This document shows, in pieces, positions 45,396 through 56,819 of a DNA stretch of 64,000 bases. Below the pieces are notes generated by a model, which saw only the letters and a list, made by a program, of their open reading frames with translations, was not told where the DNA came from and did no database searches. The stretch's first letter is position 1; each line of letters starts with the position of its first letter. Made by a program: the position numbers and the translations under genes. The DNA is from Siderastrea siderea (taxonomy: Eukaryota; Cnidaria; Anthozoa; Scleractinia; Rhizangiidae), in the NCBI GenBank assembly GCA_964030785.1, contig OZ034971.1, positions 15,238,400 through 15,302,399 on the forward strand. The letters are read 5' to 3'.

Positions 45396-45573
45396 CTATC
45401 CTTATGGGTGAATTGTACCATAGGGGTGATGATAGGAACTGTTCCTTCGTTGTTACTTTATCTTCAAAAAAAAACTTCTGACCAGATTGCCAGAAGTTCT
45501 TTAACAAAAGGGATCTGATACTCTTATCAAGTTACTTGTATCTGTTTTATTTAAATTTCCCCGAAAAATGGCT

Positions 45574-45918
45574 TTACCGCCATATTTTTTTGAGCTCCGC
45601 GTCAAAGAAAAGCTTCCAATGAGCACAGTTTTCGTTATCCAGATACTTCTTCACCCAAACAACTTTGAGAGATTTATTGAAAGATATTCTGTCAATCATC
45701 TTGATTCCTCCTTCAGGGTAGTCATTTCTCATGACATTTCGTTTTATTTTATCTACTTTATCGCTCCACAAAAATTTGTAGAATAGTGAGTTGATTTCTT
45801 GAATTGCTTCATAGTATGTAGGGAGGAGAGAGAGAATATACACTAATTGCGATGCTACAAGGCTTTTTAAGACCATGACTTTCCCCAACCCGTCTTTGTG
45901 ATCTCGGAAGTTTACCAT
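45574..45918 (-). pseudogene. LINE reverse-transcriptase thumb-region fragment
   Basis: The frame contains GKVMVLKSLVASQLVYILS and SLFYKFLWSDKVDKIKR, the conserved region after the reverse-transcriptase palm in L1/Tx1-like elements. It is out of frame with the downstream fragment at 44853-45395. Confidence 0.75.
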
Positions 45919-45970
45919 TTTCGTGTGAGTAATTTAATGCATCAATCAAAATATCTGCCAACTGGACCTT

Positions 45971-48474
45971 GGTATCACTTAGCTCTGTTGTTTTCAAGAC
46001 TAGGGTCCATTGTTTTGTTGTCTGTTCTATTGTTTTCTCAGCAAATCAGAGAAGACCTTGTAAGAGCTGCGTGTGGCATACGGTCGTCTGCAGACACTGG
46101 ACCCAACGGAATTCTGTGAGAAGACCACCTGCGTTCTCCGTTCTTTGTCTGGATAACATCTGCTTTGTTGCGCTTAAATGAATTCAAGCCCGAAGCATTG
46201 CTACCCGTAATGACAGCTATTGCAAACCGTGCTGTTTTTCTAAAACAATACCAGCGGGTATCTCTCCTCATTTTTAAAACACTTTAATAATTCTGACCGT
46301 AAAATGCAAATGAGGAAACCAGTTCAATAAATGCCCAACACTCCAAATCAGTCATTCCACTCCAAAAGCTCTGTTACTTGCTTTGCTTTCTCGGATTCGC
46401 TTTCTCGTATTCTGCTGAAATACATCAAGAGAGAATCCAGTTGCCTTCCTTGTGTCATCCAGGTAAATCGCTCTCCGGTAACCCTGGAAAAAAAGCTGTC
46501 ATCTGTCGGTGATCGATCGCAGGTCAGTGATAAAACTGGGCACAAGTAGAATGTTTTTTGCAGCAAAAGTCAGAGCAAACCAATATTTGTAGGTGACATA
46601 GTGGTCTATCGACCAATCAAAACACCGGAGAAAACTGATAAACTGAATAAAACTGAATACTTTAGGGATACTTTAGAACTTGCGCCGCGATCTGTGAATC
46701 CAATTCAACGTTTATTTGAATACGATCAGAGACCGACAGACAATACTCAATTAATGCGCGTCCCACGAGTTAAAAATGAGGATCGAGTGCTCGAGCAGCA
46801 GCTGGTATTTTATCGGTTAAACTGCTCTTTTTGTTCGCTGCTGGGATTCGCGGTTTTAGTCATCAACGCTTCCACCGAAATCGGTTGGAAAGTACTATAT
46901 AAGGCTAGGCCACTTGAAACAATTCAAATAAACAAGTTGGCCCCAATAGAACAAGCCTTCAGTAAGGACTTTTACCTTCTGTGTGTTTCGTATGTGTTCT
47001 AAAAAAAACGTTAAACGTTGGTCGTACAAATTACAAACAATTTAAAAATCTATAATAAAATATGAAAAAAATACCCCTTTTTGGTTTGTTTGTTTTTCAA
47101 GTTAGTTCAAATCAATCGAAAACTTGAACGCTAATTCCAGTATAGAAATTCATTAGAGCCAAAAATGAATGTTGAAATATATTTTTATATGAAAGCAGAC
47201 AAAGTCTGTGACGTCTGTGACACCGCGAGACTTATTATTCGCGTCTTTCACCGAGATTTATTCGCGGTAAAACGGAAACTTTTTGCTTGATAAGGACAAC
47301 TTTTTTGCTGCAGAAATAACGTATTTGTAGAGCGACTTAAGAAATCTAATTTCAGTGATTAGTTTATGACTGGTGTCTCCATTGTTACCATTGTTACCAT
47401 TGTTTTCGAAGCAAATGCTTTTACTGCTGCTAATTAGTCCTAAAATACAGGGGGCATTTTGCCATCTTTTAATTGTTTCTAATCTTTCTTCCCGATTTCT
47501 GGCTTCCGTTTCAATATAAAATAAAGATTAAAAAAAATATTCTTCCAATATTTTCCGCTTTCCTTTTACTTATTCTGAAAAGCGTAAAAGTTACCAAAGC
47601 AGATCAATTTGTTAACACGAATCTAGCCACCTGTTGATTTATCTGGTGGTCTCGGTGGGTCTGGTTCAGTATCTCAATTAGAAAATCAAGGTACAAAAAG
47701 TTTCAAACCGACAGTAAAAACTTAACACAAATTGAGAGTCAAAGATTGCAAATGATAAAACGATCACTGTATTACGATCTATTTCCCATTTTCCAGTTTA
47801 CACTTATCTTTATTGCAAACCTTCCATCTTCTAAGATACCAACGCCGAATTTCCTGATTTTCAACCATCGGGAAACAAAATTTGAATGAGAAGTTTCTGT
47901 AAGAAATTAAGTTTAAAAAAGGAAAAATGGCCTATTATTTGAATTTTAAAAGGGGACGTAAATTCCTCGCATTTGGTGTTAAGCTTCCACTTGTGTAAAG
48001 ATCAGTAGAGCGTCAAGTGTTATATTCACAGCTCCAAATTCTTAAAATAAGCATAGTGGGAAAGTAAGACAATGGACGAGTTACAGTGACGCGCGCGTAG
48101 GCGCTAAACCTTTTTGACAACCATTTATTAAAACCATATCAACTGTTCTGTCAAGAAAAGGATTTTTTATTATCATTTGAGTGCAAGGCGTCTAGTGTCG
48201 GCTGATGTAACTGACGGTTGGAGTTGCTTAACAACAAAACACCTGTTAGGGAGTTTACTATAAAAAATTCACATGTTGTCACTAGGCGGCCATAAATGGA
48301 CGAATTGACTCAAGAAACGCAAGTTTGGAAATGTTACGTGCCCAGAGAGGAATTCGACCTTCGCACTTAGATTTGCAGGGAAAATCAATCTACTTTTAAC
48401 CACATAAAACTGATTTTATTTTTCCAACACGGTTTCTGAGAAGTCAAGCATCGATGAGGAAGAGATAAGGAGAC
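45971..48474. other. Region between the LINE and transporter 3
   Basis: No gene was recognised. An open frame of 133 codons at 46601-47002 has no known motif. A TATATAA box at 46896-46902 has good surroundings for a core promoter and might serve an untranslated first exon of transporter 3, 1.5 kb downstream, but no matching splice pair could be fixed. Confidence 0.35.
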
Positions 48475-50064
48475 ATGTCAAGCGACGACAAGAAAGCAAT
48501 TATTGACCAGGGAAATTCGGATGACGGTCAACAATGTTGTCCCAGGGTGAACCGCAAACTTTTGATCCCGAAAGCGTTTTATTTCTTTTTCTTCTCCGCT
48601 TGGGGATCACTGCTGCCGTATCTGGCTTTGTACTTTAAACAACTTATGCTTTCACCAAGCGAAGTAGGGATTCTTATGGGCTTGAAGCCGTTTGTAAACT
48701 TTCTTGTTATTCCAATATGGGGCGCCATAGTGGACAAGTGCCAGAAGAGCAAGTTGGTTATGATTATCTCCATCATCGCACTCATCTCCTCAACGTTTAC
48801 TCTAAGTTTAGTTCCGGGACCCAAAGAGAACAAAATAGTGGTCAAAAGGTTTTGCAATATGACTGGTCCCAAATATTCTAGCTTGATTGATATAAACAGA
48901 CCAGTGATTGATAGCCCGGACTACGAATTTCCCGAACCCGGAATTGACAAGATGGTGAAGATAGAAAAACACCAAGAATCGTATTTGCCTTATTTCTATA
49001 AAGGCCCCAAGCCTTGGCCTCTTGAACTGTTTATCAATCTGGATGAAAAGACCACAGTTCGGGTAGAACTTGACACAACCAAGTGTTTTATTGCGTTATT
49101 CTTAATAACCTTCTTCGGTACGTTGATTTCTGCTCCAACCTTAGCTCTGGTAGACACAGCCACGCTGCAACTTCTGGGCTCAGAGACCCACAAGTATGGA
49201 ATGCAGAGGCTCACGGGCTCCATCGGATGGGGTGTCGGAGCCTTTGTTGTCGGTGCATCCCTAAAAACGACTCACAAATGCGGTAAAGACAAAGATTACG
49301 AGATCGTGGATTACATTCCTTGTTTCTACACCTTTGCTGGTCTGATGTTCCTGGGCTTGATAACGGCCACGAGGTTTAAATTCGAGGAGAAAACAAAGAA
49401 GTCACGTGGTGCAAGCCTAAGTGTGGGTCTTCAAGCCTTGAAGAGCCCAACATATCTCATGTTTCTGTTTACCGCCTTATATTTAGGTTTTCTTATGGCG
49501 TTCATCAAGACATTCCTGTTCTGGCATCTTAAAGATCTAGGTGGAAGCCAGCTTCTTTTCAGTGTTATTTCCGCAGTGAACTGCTTCGCCGAAGTCAGCA
49601 TGTACTTTCTCTCGGCCAAGCTAATTAAACGGATCGGTCATGCCAAAGTCTTGTATCTTGGACTAATCTGTTACTCGATAAGACTTTTTTACTACTCCGC
49701 TATTCCCATTCCATGGATGGTTCTTGCTGTGGAGCTCTTACCTGGTATTACAACAGCGGCAGTGTGGGCTGCCTGCCTCTCTTACGTCAGCATAAACTCA
49801 GGCCCAGGCGCCGCCACCACAATGCAGTGCATTTTGCATGGGGTGCACTGGGGCCTAGGATACGGAGCCGGGGAGGTGATAGGAGGGATTATGGTGCATC
49901 ATTACGGAGCTCCCACAACATTTATTATTTTCGGTATATTGTGCATAGTTATTTTAGGTGTGTATATTTTGATTAATTACTTCTGCGGGTCCAGATTTGG
50001 CAAAGAAGGGTGCAACACAGATACCGAGTACTCGGATGTTAGTGATGACGAAAGAATAAAATAA
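48475..50064 (+). CDS. MFSD6-like: MFSD6-like major facilitator transporter 3
   Basis: A single frame of 529 residues starts with an ATG. It has NRKLLIPKAFYFFFFSAWGS in segment 1, LMGLKPFVNFLVIPIWG in segment 2, a variant VDKCQKSK in place of the usual D-R-F/W-K motif, a TM3-TM4 loop of about 80 residues, SAPTLALVDTATLQLLG, RLTGSIGWGVGAFVVGA, FLFWHLKDLGGSQLLFSV, and GITTAAVWAACLSYV. The tail is acidic (DTEYSDVSDDERIK), unlike the other copies. An AATAAA (50055-50060) overlaps the end of the coding sequence and may act as the polyadenylation signal. The substrate is unknown. Confidence 0.9.
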   Translation: MSSDDKKAIIDQGNSDDGQQCCPRVNRKLLIPKAFYFFFFSAWGSLLPYLALYFKQLMLSPSEVGILMGLKPFVNFLVIPIWGAIVDKCQKSKLVMIISIIALISSTFTLSLVPGPKENKIVVKRFCNMTGPKYSSLIDINRPVIDSPDYEFPEPGIDKMVKIEKHQESYLPYFYKGPKPWPLELFINLDEKTTVRVELDTTKCFIALFLITFFGTLISAPTLALVDTATLQLLGSETHKYGMQRLTGSIGWGVGAFVVGASLKTTHKCGKDKDYEIVDYIPCFYTFAGLMFLGLITATRFKFEEKTKKSRGASLSVGLQALKSPTYLMFLFTALYLGFLMAFIKTFLFWHLKDLGGSQLLFSVISAVNCFAEVSMYFLSAKLIKRIGHAKVLYLGLICYSIRLFYYSAIPIPWMVLAVELLPGITTAAVWAACLSYVSINSGPGAATTMQCILHGVHWGLGYGAGEVIGGIMVHHYGAPTTFIIFGILCIVILGVYILINYFCGSRFGKEGCNTDTEYSDVSDDERIK

Positions 50065-53000
50065 TTCCTTAGATAATGGGTAGTCGTCCTTCTCTAAAAA
50101 GGCAGCTATCAAAATCTCAGGCTTTTGGGCTGGCTGGCCTAGTTTGACCTCGTTCCGCTGGCCGATCAAAATCGAGACACACATAGTAGTGTTTTTTTTT
50201 TCTCAAGAAAACAAGCAAAATCTTTGCGCACCTTTGGGGGTAACTCCCATTGTTCTAAATCCATGTGAATCCTTAAACATTATTTCGAATTTCTGGCTAA
50301 AAATTAGGATTAGGAAACAAAAATTTTGCTCAATCTACCATTTTGCCACTCTTACTATTTCCAATTGTGCTTAGTGTTCGAAAATTTGGGGCGAGACTCA
50401 TATGGACCTTAGCAAAAATTACTGAGTTGAACAATGGGTGTTACTCCCGAAATGGAGATGTTTTGCCTACTGAATTTCAAAAAAATGAACGTCTAGATTT
50501 GCATATAACGCAGAATGGGCAGGTCGAAAACATTGCTCGCATCTGAGTCCTGAGAAGTTTGCGCGGGTTATGACTGGTTATGCTTGGAGATATTGAACTT
50601 GGTGTGGTCTAAATTTAGTTTAATTTTTTTTTGTCAGAACAGCGTTTCTAGGCGTTCTTCAAACGGTTAACTACTTGTCATCCACTCCCCCATTTTTGTC
50701 ATGCGCAGATGTATAAATCAACACGTAACGCCAGCCCAGCCCAACGCAAACACCTAAGGGTGTAGTACTGGAGACTAGACTAGGATAGTGTGCTGTGTGG
50801 CCACTGGTGGCTTCCAGTTTAATTTTGAAGATCCTTGATGATCCTTGTATGAGATGGTATTTTTTTGCCCATGGATTATTGTTTTGACAAGGTTAGCTAA
50901 CCTATTAGATTACTTAAACAAAGGAAAACTGTTTTTCTTAATCTTCTTTCAGCGGTGAACTTTGTAGTGGATTGCGAGTTTCAGCGATTTTGCTTTGGTT
51001 AATGGTCATTAAAGATCAACTTTTGCGTTGTTCATACAATCTTTGTTGCTGTTGATACTTGGTAAGCAATACAGTTATGTTACAGTGCCACAGTCTAGCG
51101 TTATGATGGTCTATCGAAGGGACTGTTGAAAACCTTATTGAAATATTTTGTATGTGAAGAAGTAATTCTTCACATAAAAAATATTTTTCGGGAATCCAAA
51201 ATGCAAGGGGCAAACTATATTAACAACCTTGCATTTCAATACACGTATAGAAAATTTGTCTGTATAATGCAAAACTACAAAGGCACATGTAGGGGCAATG
51301 TCATGGAGTTTTTCTTAGTTCTCGGTCAAACAGCTGCTAAATTCATATTTTAAAAAAGTACCTTGCTCACAGCACCAAGGGGACAATATGAAGCGGATTT
51401 TCTCTGAAAAAAAAAAAGAAGAGACAGTTTTTCCGTTTTTGTAGGAGAGAAACGGAAAAACTTGTAAACGGTCGCCCGACTATTTCAAGTTGGAATCCAT
51501 TTCCATCCTGGCCATCCAGAGCCAAAGACACTTATTAAAGACCTTTACTTTTAGGCTTCCATTAATGAAATTTTTTTTTCCAAGTGATACTTATAATACG
51601 CGATAGTGTCCGTTTAACGTTTCACCGAGTAACGAAAGCAGTTCCGACTTGCCCCCCCTTCCCAATTTTTTTTTTTTGGGGGGGGGGGGATAAGGGATAC
51701 CGAAACTACAGTGTATTCCAAAGGTCAACCTCCAAATTGTCAATTCCAAATTGTCAACCTCCCGATCGATGTTCAGCACCTAATCGATTGAGCCATGCAT
51801 GTAAATCCCGGAAGAAAAGTGCAAATTTATGCACTTAAGAGTTTTAATGTAACGTCACAAAATCCACTGCTGGAGAAAGTTTAGTTTGTTCTGCACACCA
51901 AAATATCAACGAAGACTTCAGACAAATACAAAAACTTCGATTACTGGGGACACAAGTCAAGTAGCTCTTTCCGGAGCATACAGCTGTGAATTCATTTGCA
52001 TTCACGAGTTTGCTCATATAAGTAGCAGCTTTTGATCTTGGAGATAAGGTTAGGTCCATTCACTATGCTTATAACCAGAGGTTTTAAGAGTGTAGGAGAA
52101 TTCAGAGGTTTATTTCTAGTGGCTCACAAGTTAACTCCAGCATGTAAGGGCCGTCTTTGATAAACCACAGGTTTTCTTGTTGGTTAATGTAACTACCTAA
52201 GCAGTTCATTTGATTTTGCCTCTGCACTAAATATTGGCAATTTTATATGGCAAAAGACCAGAAGTGCAAATTGAGTGGTTACAAAGGAAAATGGAAAGAA
52301 TGAATGATCGTGGAATAAAATGTCACTATCAACAAATGTACTTTTTGTGACCAAAAAAATAAGTTGGTTCCACTCTTGCTTGCAACATTCCTTGCAATTA
52401 CTGTATTAGTACACTTAGACCCCACATAATTTTAATTATGTGGGGTCTTAGTCAGCGCTTAAAAGCGCTGAACAAGCCAATTATTTGCAAATGGATAGCT
52501 AATGGTCCAGTGCACATTATAATTAACAGATAATAGCACTACATGCTCGACCAATTTGGAAATAACTGGATTCAGAAAGCACCTCTGAGTAGTGCCAAAT
52601 TAAACTCGGCCTACGACCCCGTCCAATTTGGCAGCCCTCGGAATTTTTGCCATTAGTTATTTCAAAATTGGACACCATGTAGTCTTATATTACAAAGAGA
52701 AATATGGAACCTGCAGCTTGACTCGCTTTAAATGGTATAACTAATCTTGGTTTATTAGTTATTATTGCGTTATTGATCTGAAGCGCGTGAATGATTTCTA
52801 TGGCAGATCTCGGGACGCCTTTCTGAACCCGTGTTTGTTTACTTCCTATTACCAGCTTTGCTTCAGACAAACCAGAAATCATTGATAAATGAAAACAAAT
52901 TAAATCTTCCAATGTAGAGTATGACACAGATTTTGATTTATTTGGATCAGAGCAAAATGTTTATACCTCAAGAACTGAGGACTAATTTCATTCGGCGACT

Positions 53001-53195
53001 TTGGCGGCACCAGCATCAACCAGCAAACCACCAGCTATTTATCTGATGCGCACTTGAATTTGCACGTGGTTTTGATCACTTATTTATCTCTTGTGACACA
53101 GCTTTTCACAGTTCGTGTTCATAGCGAGAAAGTAACTCTCAGATAGCAGTGTATCACAAAACGAAGGAAGTTACAAAATACCACTAAAGTAGAAG
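50065..53195. other. Intergenic region between transporters 3 and 4
   Basis: No gene is seen. It has an imperfect hairpin at 51136-51190 (arms TATGTGAAGAA/TTCTTCACATA and flanking AT-rich pairs), a C-run/T-run/G-run hairpin at about 51652-51689, and a perfect short hairpin at 52417-52448. The stretch 52548-52668 has inverted ends (CCAATTTGGAAATAACTGG against CCATTAGTTATTTCAAAATTGG in part), so it may be another small MITE. Confidence 0.45.
52417..52448. repeat. Perfect 15-bp inverted repeat with 2-base loop
   Basis: AGACCCCACATAATT, then TT, then AATTATGTGGGGTCT. It may be a terminal-repeat junction of an old foldback element. Confidence 0.9.
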
Positions 53196-55094
53196 ATGTC
53201 TTCGCAGGACCCAGAGAAACGCGAAGAAAACAATGGTGGGGAAAACGAAGATGAGAGAAAGGAAGGTTGTTTTGCTATACAAAAAGTTTACTTGGTATCC
53301 AAAGGATTCTACTTTTTCTTCTTTGCTGCTCAGGGTTCTTTGTTACCGTACTTGGCTCTCTTCTTCAAACAACTTGATCTGCCCGCAAGTCAAATTGGAG
53401 CCATTACTGGAATGAAACCCTACATCGCTTTTTTCTTCATTCCGTTTTGGGGGTGCGTCGCTGACCGATTCAAGAAAGGAAAGCTCTTGTTTGTTATCTC
53501 CATGATTGCTGTTGTTTTAGGTATGGTCGCTTACGCTCTCGTTCCCATCAATATTTGTGAAACTGAGCCAACAGCTGCAGTCAGTGGACGTGCGATGCCC
53601 GGTCTCTTCGTAGATGGCTTGCATCTGAAAGATGTAACTCGTGCCGCACGAGATGAGCCTCAATTGAGAGTAATCACTCATAACAAGGAAATATCAAACC
53701 TCAGACAAAACAATGTCCTCGGTAAAAGAACTTCACACATATCTGAGTTCATAACAAAGATTTCCCCGATTAAAGAAAGTACGAAATTTGGTGATTTAAG
53801 TTTAAGCATAAAAAGCAGTAGAGGAGTGCCATTTGGCTCAAACAATCTGACATCCTTGGATGGGGTCTCAGAAATGGCAGACGAATCTCTGGAGGAAACC
53901 CCATGGTCTCAGTCAGACATGATCGCTTTGGAAGACCAGAAAAGAAAGACAACTTCGAGAAAAAACACATTTGTGTTCCTTTACTTGCTCTTTGCTACTA
54001 TCTTTTTCACCATGCTGTCGTGTCCCAGCCTGACACTCGGAGACACAGCAACTGTAAACCTCTTAAAGCAAAACAACGAGACGCATAAATATGGCAAGCA
54101 AAGGCTTTGGGGTTCCGTTGGCTACGGTTCAATGGCGTTTTTAATCGGTGCTGCCGTGAGCCAAACCCACCTTTGTCCTCCGGGAAGTGCCAGGCGTAAA
54201 GACGTAAACTACTACCCTTGCTTTGCAATGTTCGTTGTTTACAACGTGATTGCCTTGGTGATAGGGTCGAGGTTTGACTTCAATAATAATGACAAGCCCA
54301 AGAATGACGATACAACTAAAGAAGCAGCGTCGACGGACGATGAGCTTTCTCAAAGCAAAGAGGAAACAAAAAACAGTGGCAAAGGGATAATTGCAGGGCT
54401 CAAACTCCTCACTCAACCAAAACACGCAATGTTTTTAGTTACTGCCTTCTATGTAGGCATAACAATGGGTTTCATTCGAGTGTTTCTCTTTTGGCACCTG
54501 AAAGACTTGGGTGGCACACAGATCCTTTTCAGCATCATGACAGCAGTAAACTGCGTTGCTGAAGTTACCTTGTATTTTCTTTCTACTAAACTAATTTCCT
54601 ATATTGGCACAATACGTGTGCTCTACCTTGGATTAACATGCTACTCTATAAGGCTGTTTTATTATGCATTCGTTTCCAACCCCTGGACTGTTCTTCCCAT
54701 TGAGCTGTTGTCTGGAATCACCACAGCAGCAGTCTGGGCAGCGATGATGTCTTATGTGGGAACACACTCGGTAGAGGGAGCCTCAGTGACATTGCAAGGT
54801 AAATAGTAAGGCTGACATACTAAAAGTTGTTTCTTACTTTTACTAATACATGCCATAAAAAGAAGTTAATTCTCATTCGTTTATGGACCTTTCATAGGTA
54901 TTTTACACGGTGTTCACTGGGGACTAGGCCATGGATCAGGGGAGCTTATCGGAGGATTCTTAATCAGTTCTTTTGGAGCATCCACGACCTTTGCCATATT
55001 TGGAGCATTCTGCCTCGTGCTCATGGGTGCTTATATTCTGGTCAACAACTTAACAAATGGCTCTGATGAAAACGGCAGTACCAAGGGAGCATAA
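53196..55094 (+). CDS. MFSD6-like: MFSD6-like major facilitator transporter 4
   Basis: Two coding exons, 53196-54798 (donor GCAAG|GTAAAT) and 54898-55094 (acceptor CTTTCATAG), join in phase 1 and give 1800 nt, 599 residues. The intron of 99 bases splits a Gly codon in membrane segment 11 (TLQ-G-ILHGVHWGLG); intron retention would stop at once after TLQGK and delete the last two segments. Segment 1 has KGFYFFFFAAQGSLLPYLAL, and the family motif reads GCVADRFKKGK. The TM3-TM4 loop is the longest of the four copies, about 150 residues, rich in Ser, Lys and Glu. A second hydrophilic insertion lies between segments 6 and 7 (KPKNDDTTKEAASTDDELSQ). Segments 7-10 match the other copies closely (FLFWHLKDLGGTQILFS, GITTAAVWAAMMSYV). 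Confidence 0.9.
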
Positions 55095-55388
55095 ACAAGT
55101 TATTTACCAAACAGGTTCCAAGTGAATTCAAGTTCCCTCAAAGTGTGGAACATAACTTGATGACTAACCTCTTTAAGCTCACTACGCCTACAGCTGATTT
55201 ACTTTTAAAATATAGTTAAACACTGAATCTTAGCTTTGTTGTTTAAAAGTTTACCTAGACCTGAAGATTCCAGAAGATTTCTAGAAGATTCCAGGGATCT
55301 TCATATTAAAAACAATTATGGCTCTTTTTACTCTAACTCCCTTTCTATTACCGGTAATAATATTGTTGTGTGACAGTCGATCTTAGAT

Positions 55389-55394
55389 AATAAA
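55389..55394 (+). terminator. Possible polyadenylation signal of transporter 4
   Basis: AATAAA lies about 295 bases after the stop codon; no earlier copy was seen. Confidence 0.4.
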
Positions 55395-56490
55395 ACAATT
55401 CTGTGTCTATACCATATCTAAATATCACCAGTTTAGGTGTCTAGTACATATCATTTCTTAACCAGTCAGTACCTACGTGCATGTTTTTCTCTTCATAATC
55501 CTTTGTAGCAGTCACATGCTGGGCATGCCATCACTTAGCCTTCATAGTCTGTATTTTCCTTTACCCACCTTTCCCTTATCAAAAAACTTGGACTTCTGGC
55601 CTGGGTGCACACCACCCCCCTCGCTATCATGAATGGCAGGTTGGGTGGGTCCTTTATCTCTCCTTGTCATTGGTTACATGGCTGGGTTGGGAGGGGGTGA
55701 GGCAGCTTTGTTCAATTAGTGAGTTTGCTAACCAAACCAATTTATTACACAGTGTCTGCTAACTATCCCACCTATTTTTCAACGTGTGTTTGTAAGACAC
55801 CCAATTATGCTTTCCAAGGTGTGTCAATTATACTATCCAGGGTGTGTCTGCTACATTTTCATAGGTGCGTTGCTACCAATTAAGCTCATACTTGTCAGGG
55901 AGCATTCAGTGTTTTAGTCCCATTTACGGTCAGATATGTGTAAATTGTTATTTATGCATTTCCAAGAGAATCTAGTTTAAATGACTCATCGATTGAAAAT
56001 AGATAAACATATGTCATGTCTGAATAACAAGACAAATAAATATTAGATGAACATAAGAATTGAATCATTGGCAACACTGATGGGAAACAACATGGCAGTC
56101 CACTCCTTAAAAGATTGATGTGATTAAGAGAAGCCCTTTGCACTGAAAAACAACGGAAGGGCAATCTTGATATTTCTTAGTACCCTGTTAGGTGATATAC
56201 ATGTATTTTTTTTTAATGTTAAATTTAAGGTAGTCGAGTTTGAATTGGTGTCTACTTTAAGTTGCAAAGCAGTGAGATAACAAACCCTAAAAGAGAGCAC
56301 AGGTCCTCTGACGAAATCTGATAAAGGCATGGACTGCGCCAAAAATGGACTTTGAGTATGTCTAACAACATCATTACAAAACTACAAGTAATTTAAATCA
56401 GTTATCATCAATAACCTGGCTCTGCGGCTTCAGGTTAAAAATAGCCTTTCAGAACCATAATTACTAGAACAATAATTTTACACAAGGTCA
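55395..56490. other. Non-coding stretch
   Basis: Nothing beyond short open frames was recognised. If the exon at 56497-56791 is real, its next exon should lie here or further down, but none could be identified. Confidence 0.35.
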
Positions 56491-56496
56491 CCTTAC

Positions 56497-56791
56497 TTGT
56501 ATTCCTCCATTTGACCATATACTGCTGTTGGGACGACAATGTTTTGTTCTCTGTTGATCTGCGTAGTCCATTTTGATGTTCAATGTTGATATATTCCCAG
56601 CTCTTCCCAGCCTGATTGAGGCGTCGCAAACCTATCACAAGGGACCTAAGTTGATTCCCCTTCCATTTGTTCGCTGTGGCTACACATAATTTTTCCCAAA
56701 CAAGCGTTTGAACATCAGAGAAGATCACACACAAGAAATCTACTAGGCTTTCCTTGTTACGCGGGAAGGAGACATGGACGAGTCGCTCCAT
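56497..56791 (-). CDS. Possible first coding exon, unrecognised protein
   Basis: On the - strand an ATG at 56791 opens a frame of 98 codons (MERLVHVSFPRNKESLVDF..., TANKWKGNQLRSLVIGL) that ends at a good donor, ACAA|GTAAGG, in phase 1. Codon choice and amino-acid composition look like a real soluble protein rather than translated noise. No downstream exon was found, and the family was not recognised. A remnant of a retroposed gene is the alternative. Confidence 0.35.
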
Positions 56792-56819
56792 TCTCCCACT
56801 CGTGTGCACTCGTTCAAGT

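Larger units (their letters stand above)
44281..45960 (-). mobile_element. Truncated and internally deleted LINE (L1/Tx1-like)
   Basis: Exact 10-bp repeats ACTGGACCTT lie at 44271-44280 and 45961-45970. On the - strand the element ends in an A-rich tail (T-run on the + strand from 44281) preceded by AATAAA. It carries the C-terminal part of a reverse-transcriptase polyprotein in broken frames. The 5' end starts inside the reverse transcriptase (NGKLPRSQRR) and jumps within one codon to a much later part (GLGKVMVLKSLVASQLVY), so most of the catalytic domain is missing. It cannot move by itself. Confidence 0.9.

Noticed and set aside
46601..47002. Open frame of 133 codons with many charged residues
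   Set aside because: No recognisable motif, no splice sites at sensible positions and no relation to the neighbouring transporters; kept only as a mention in the intergenic entry.
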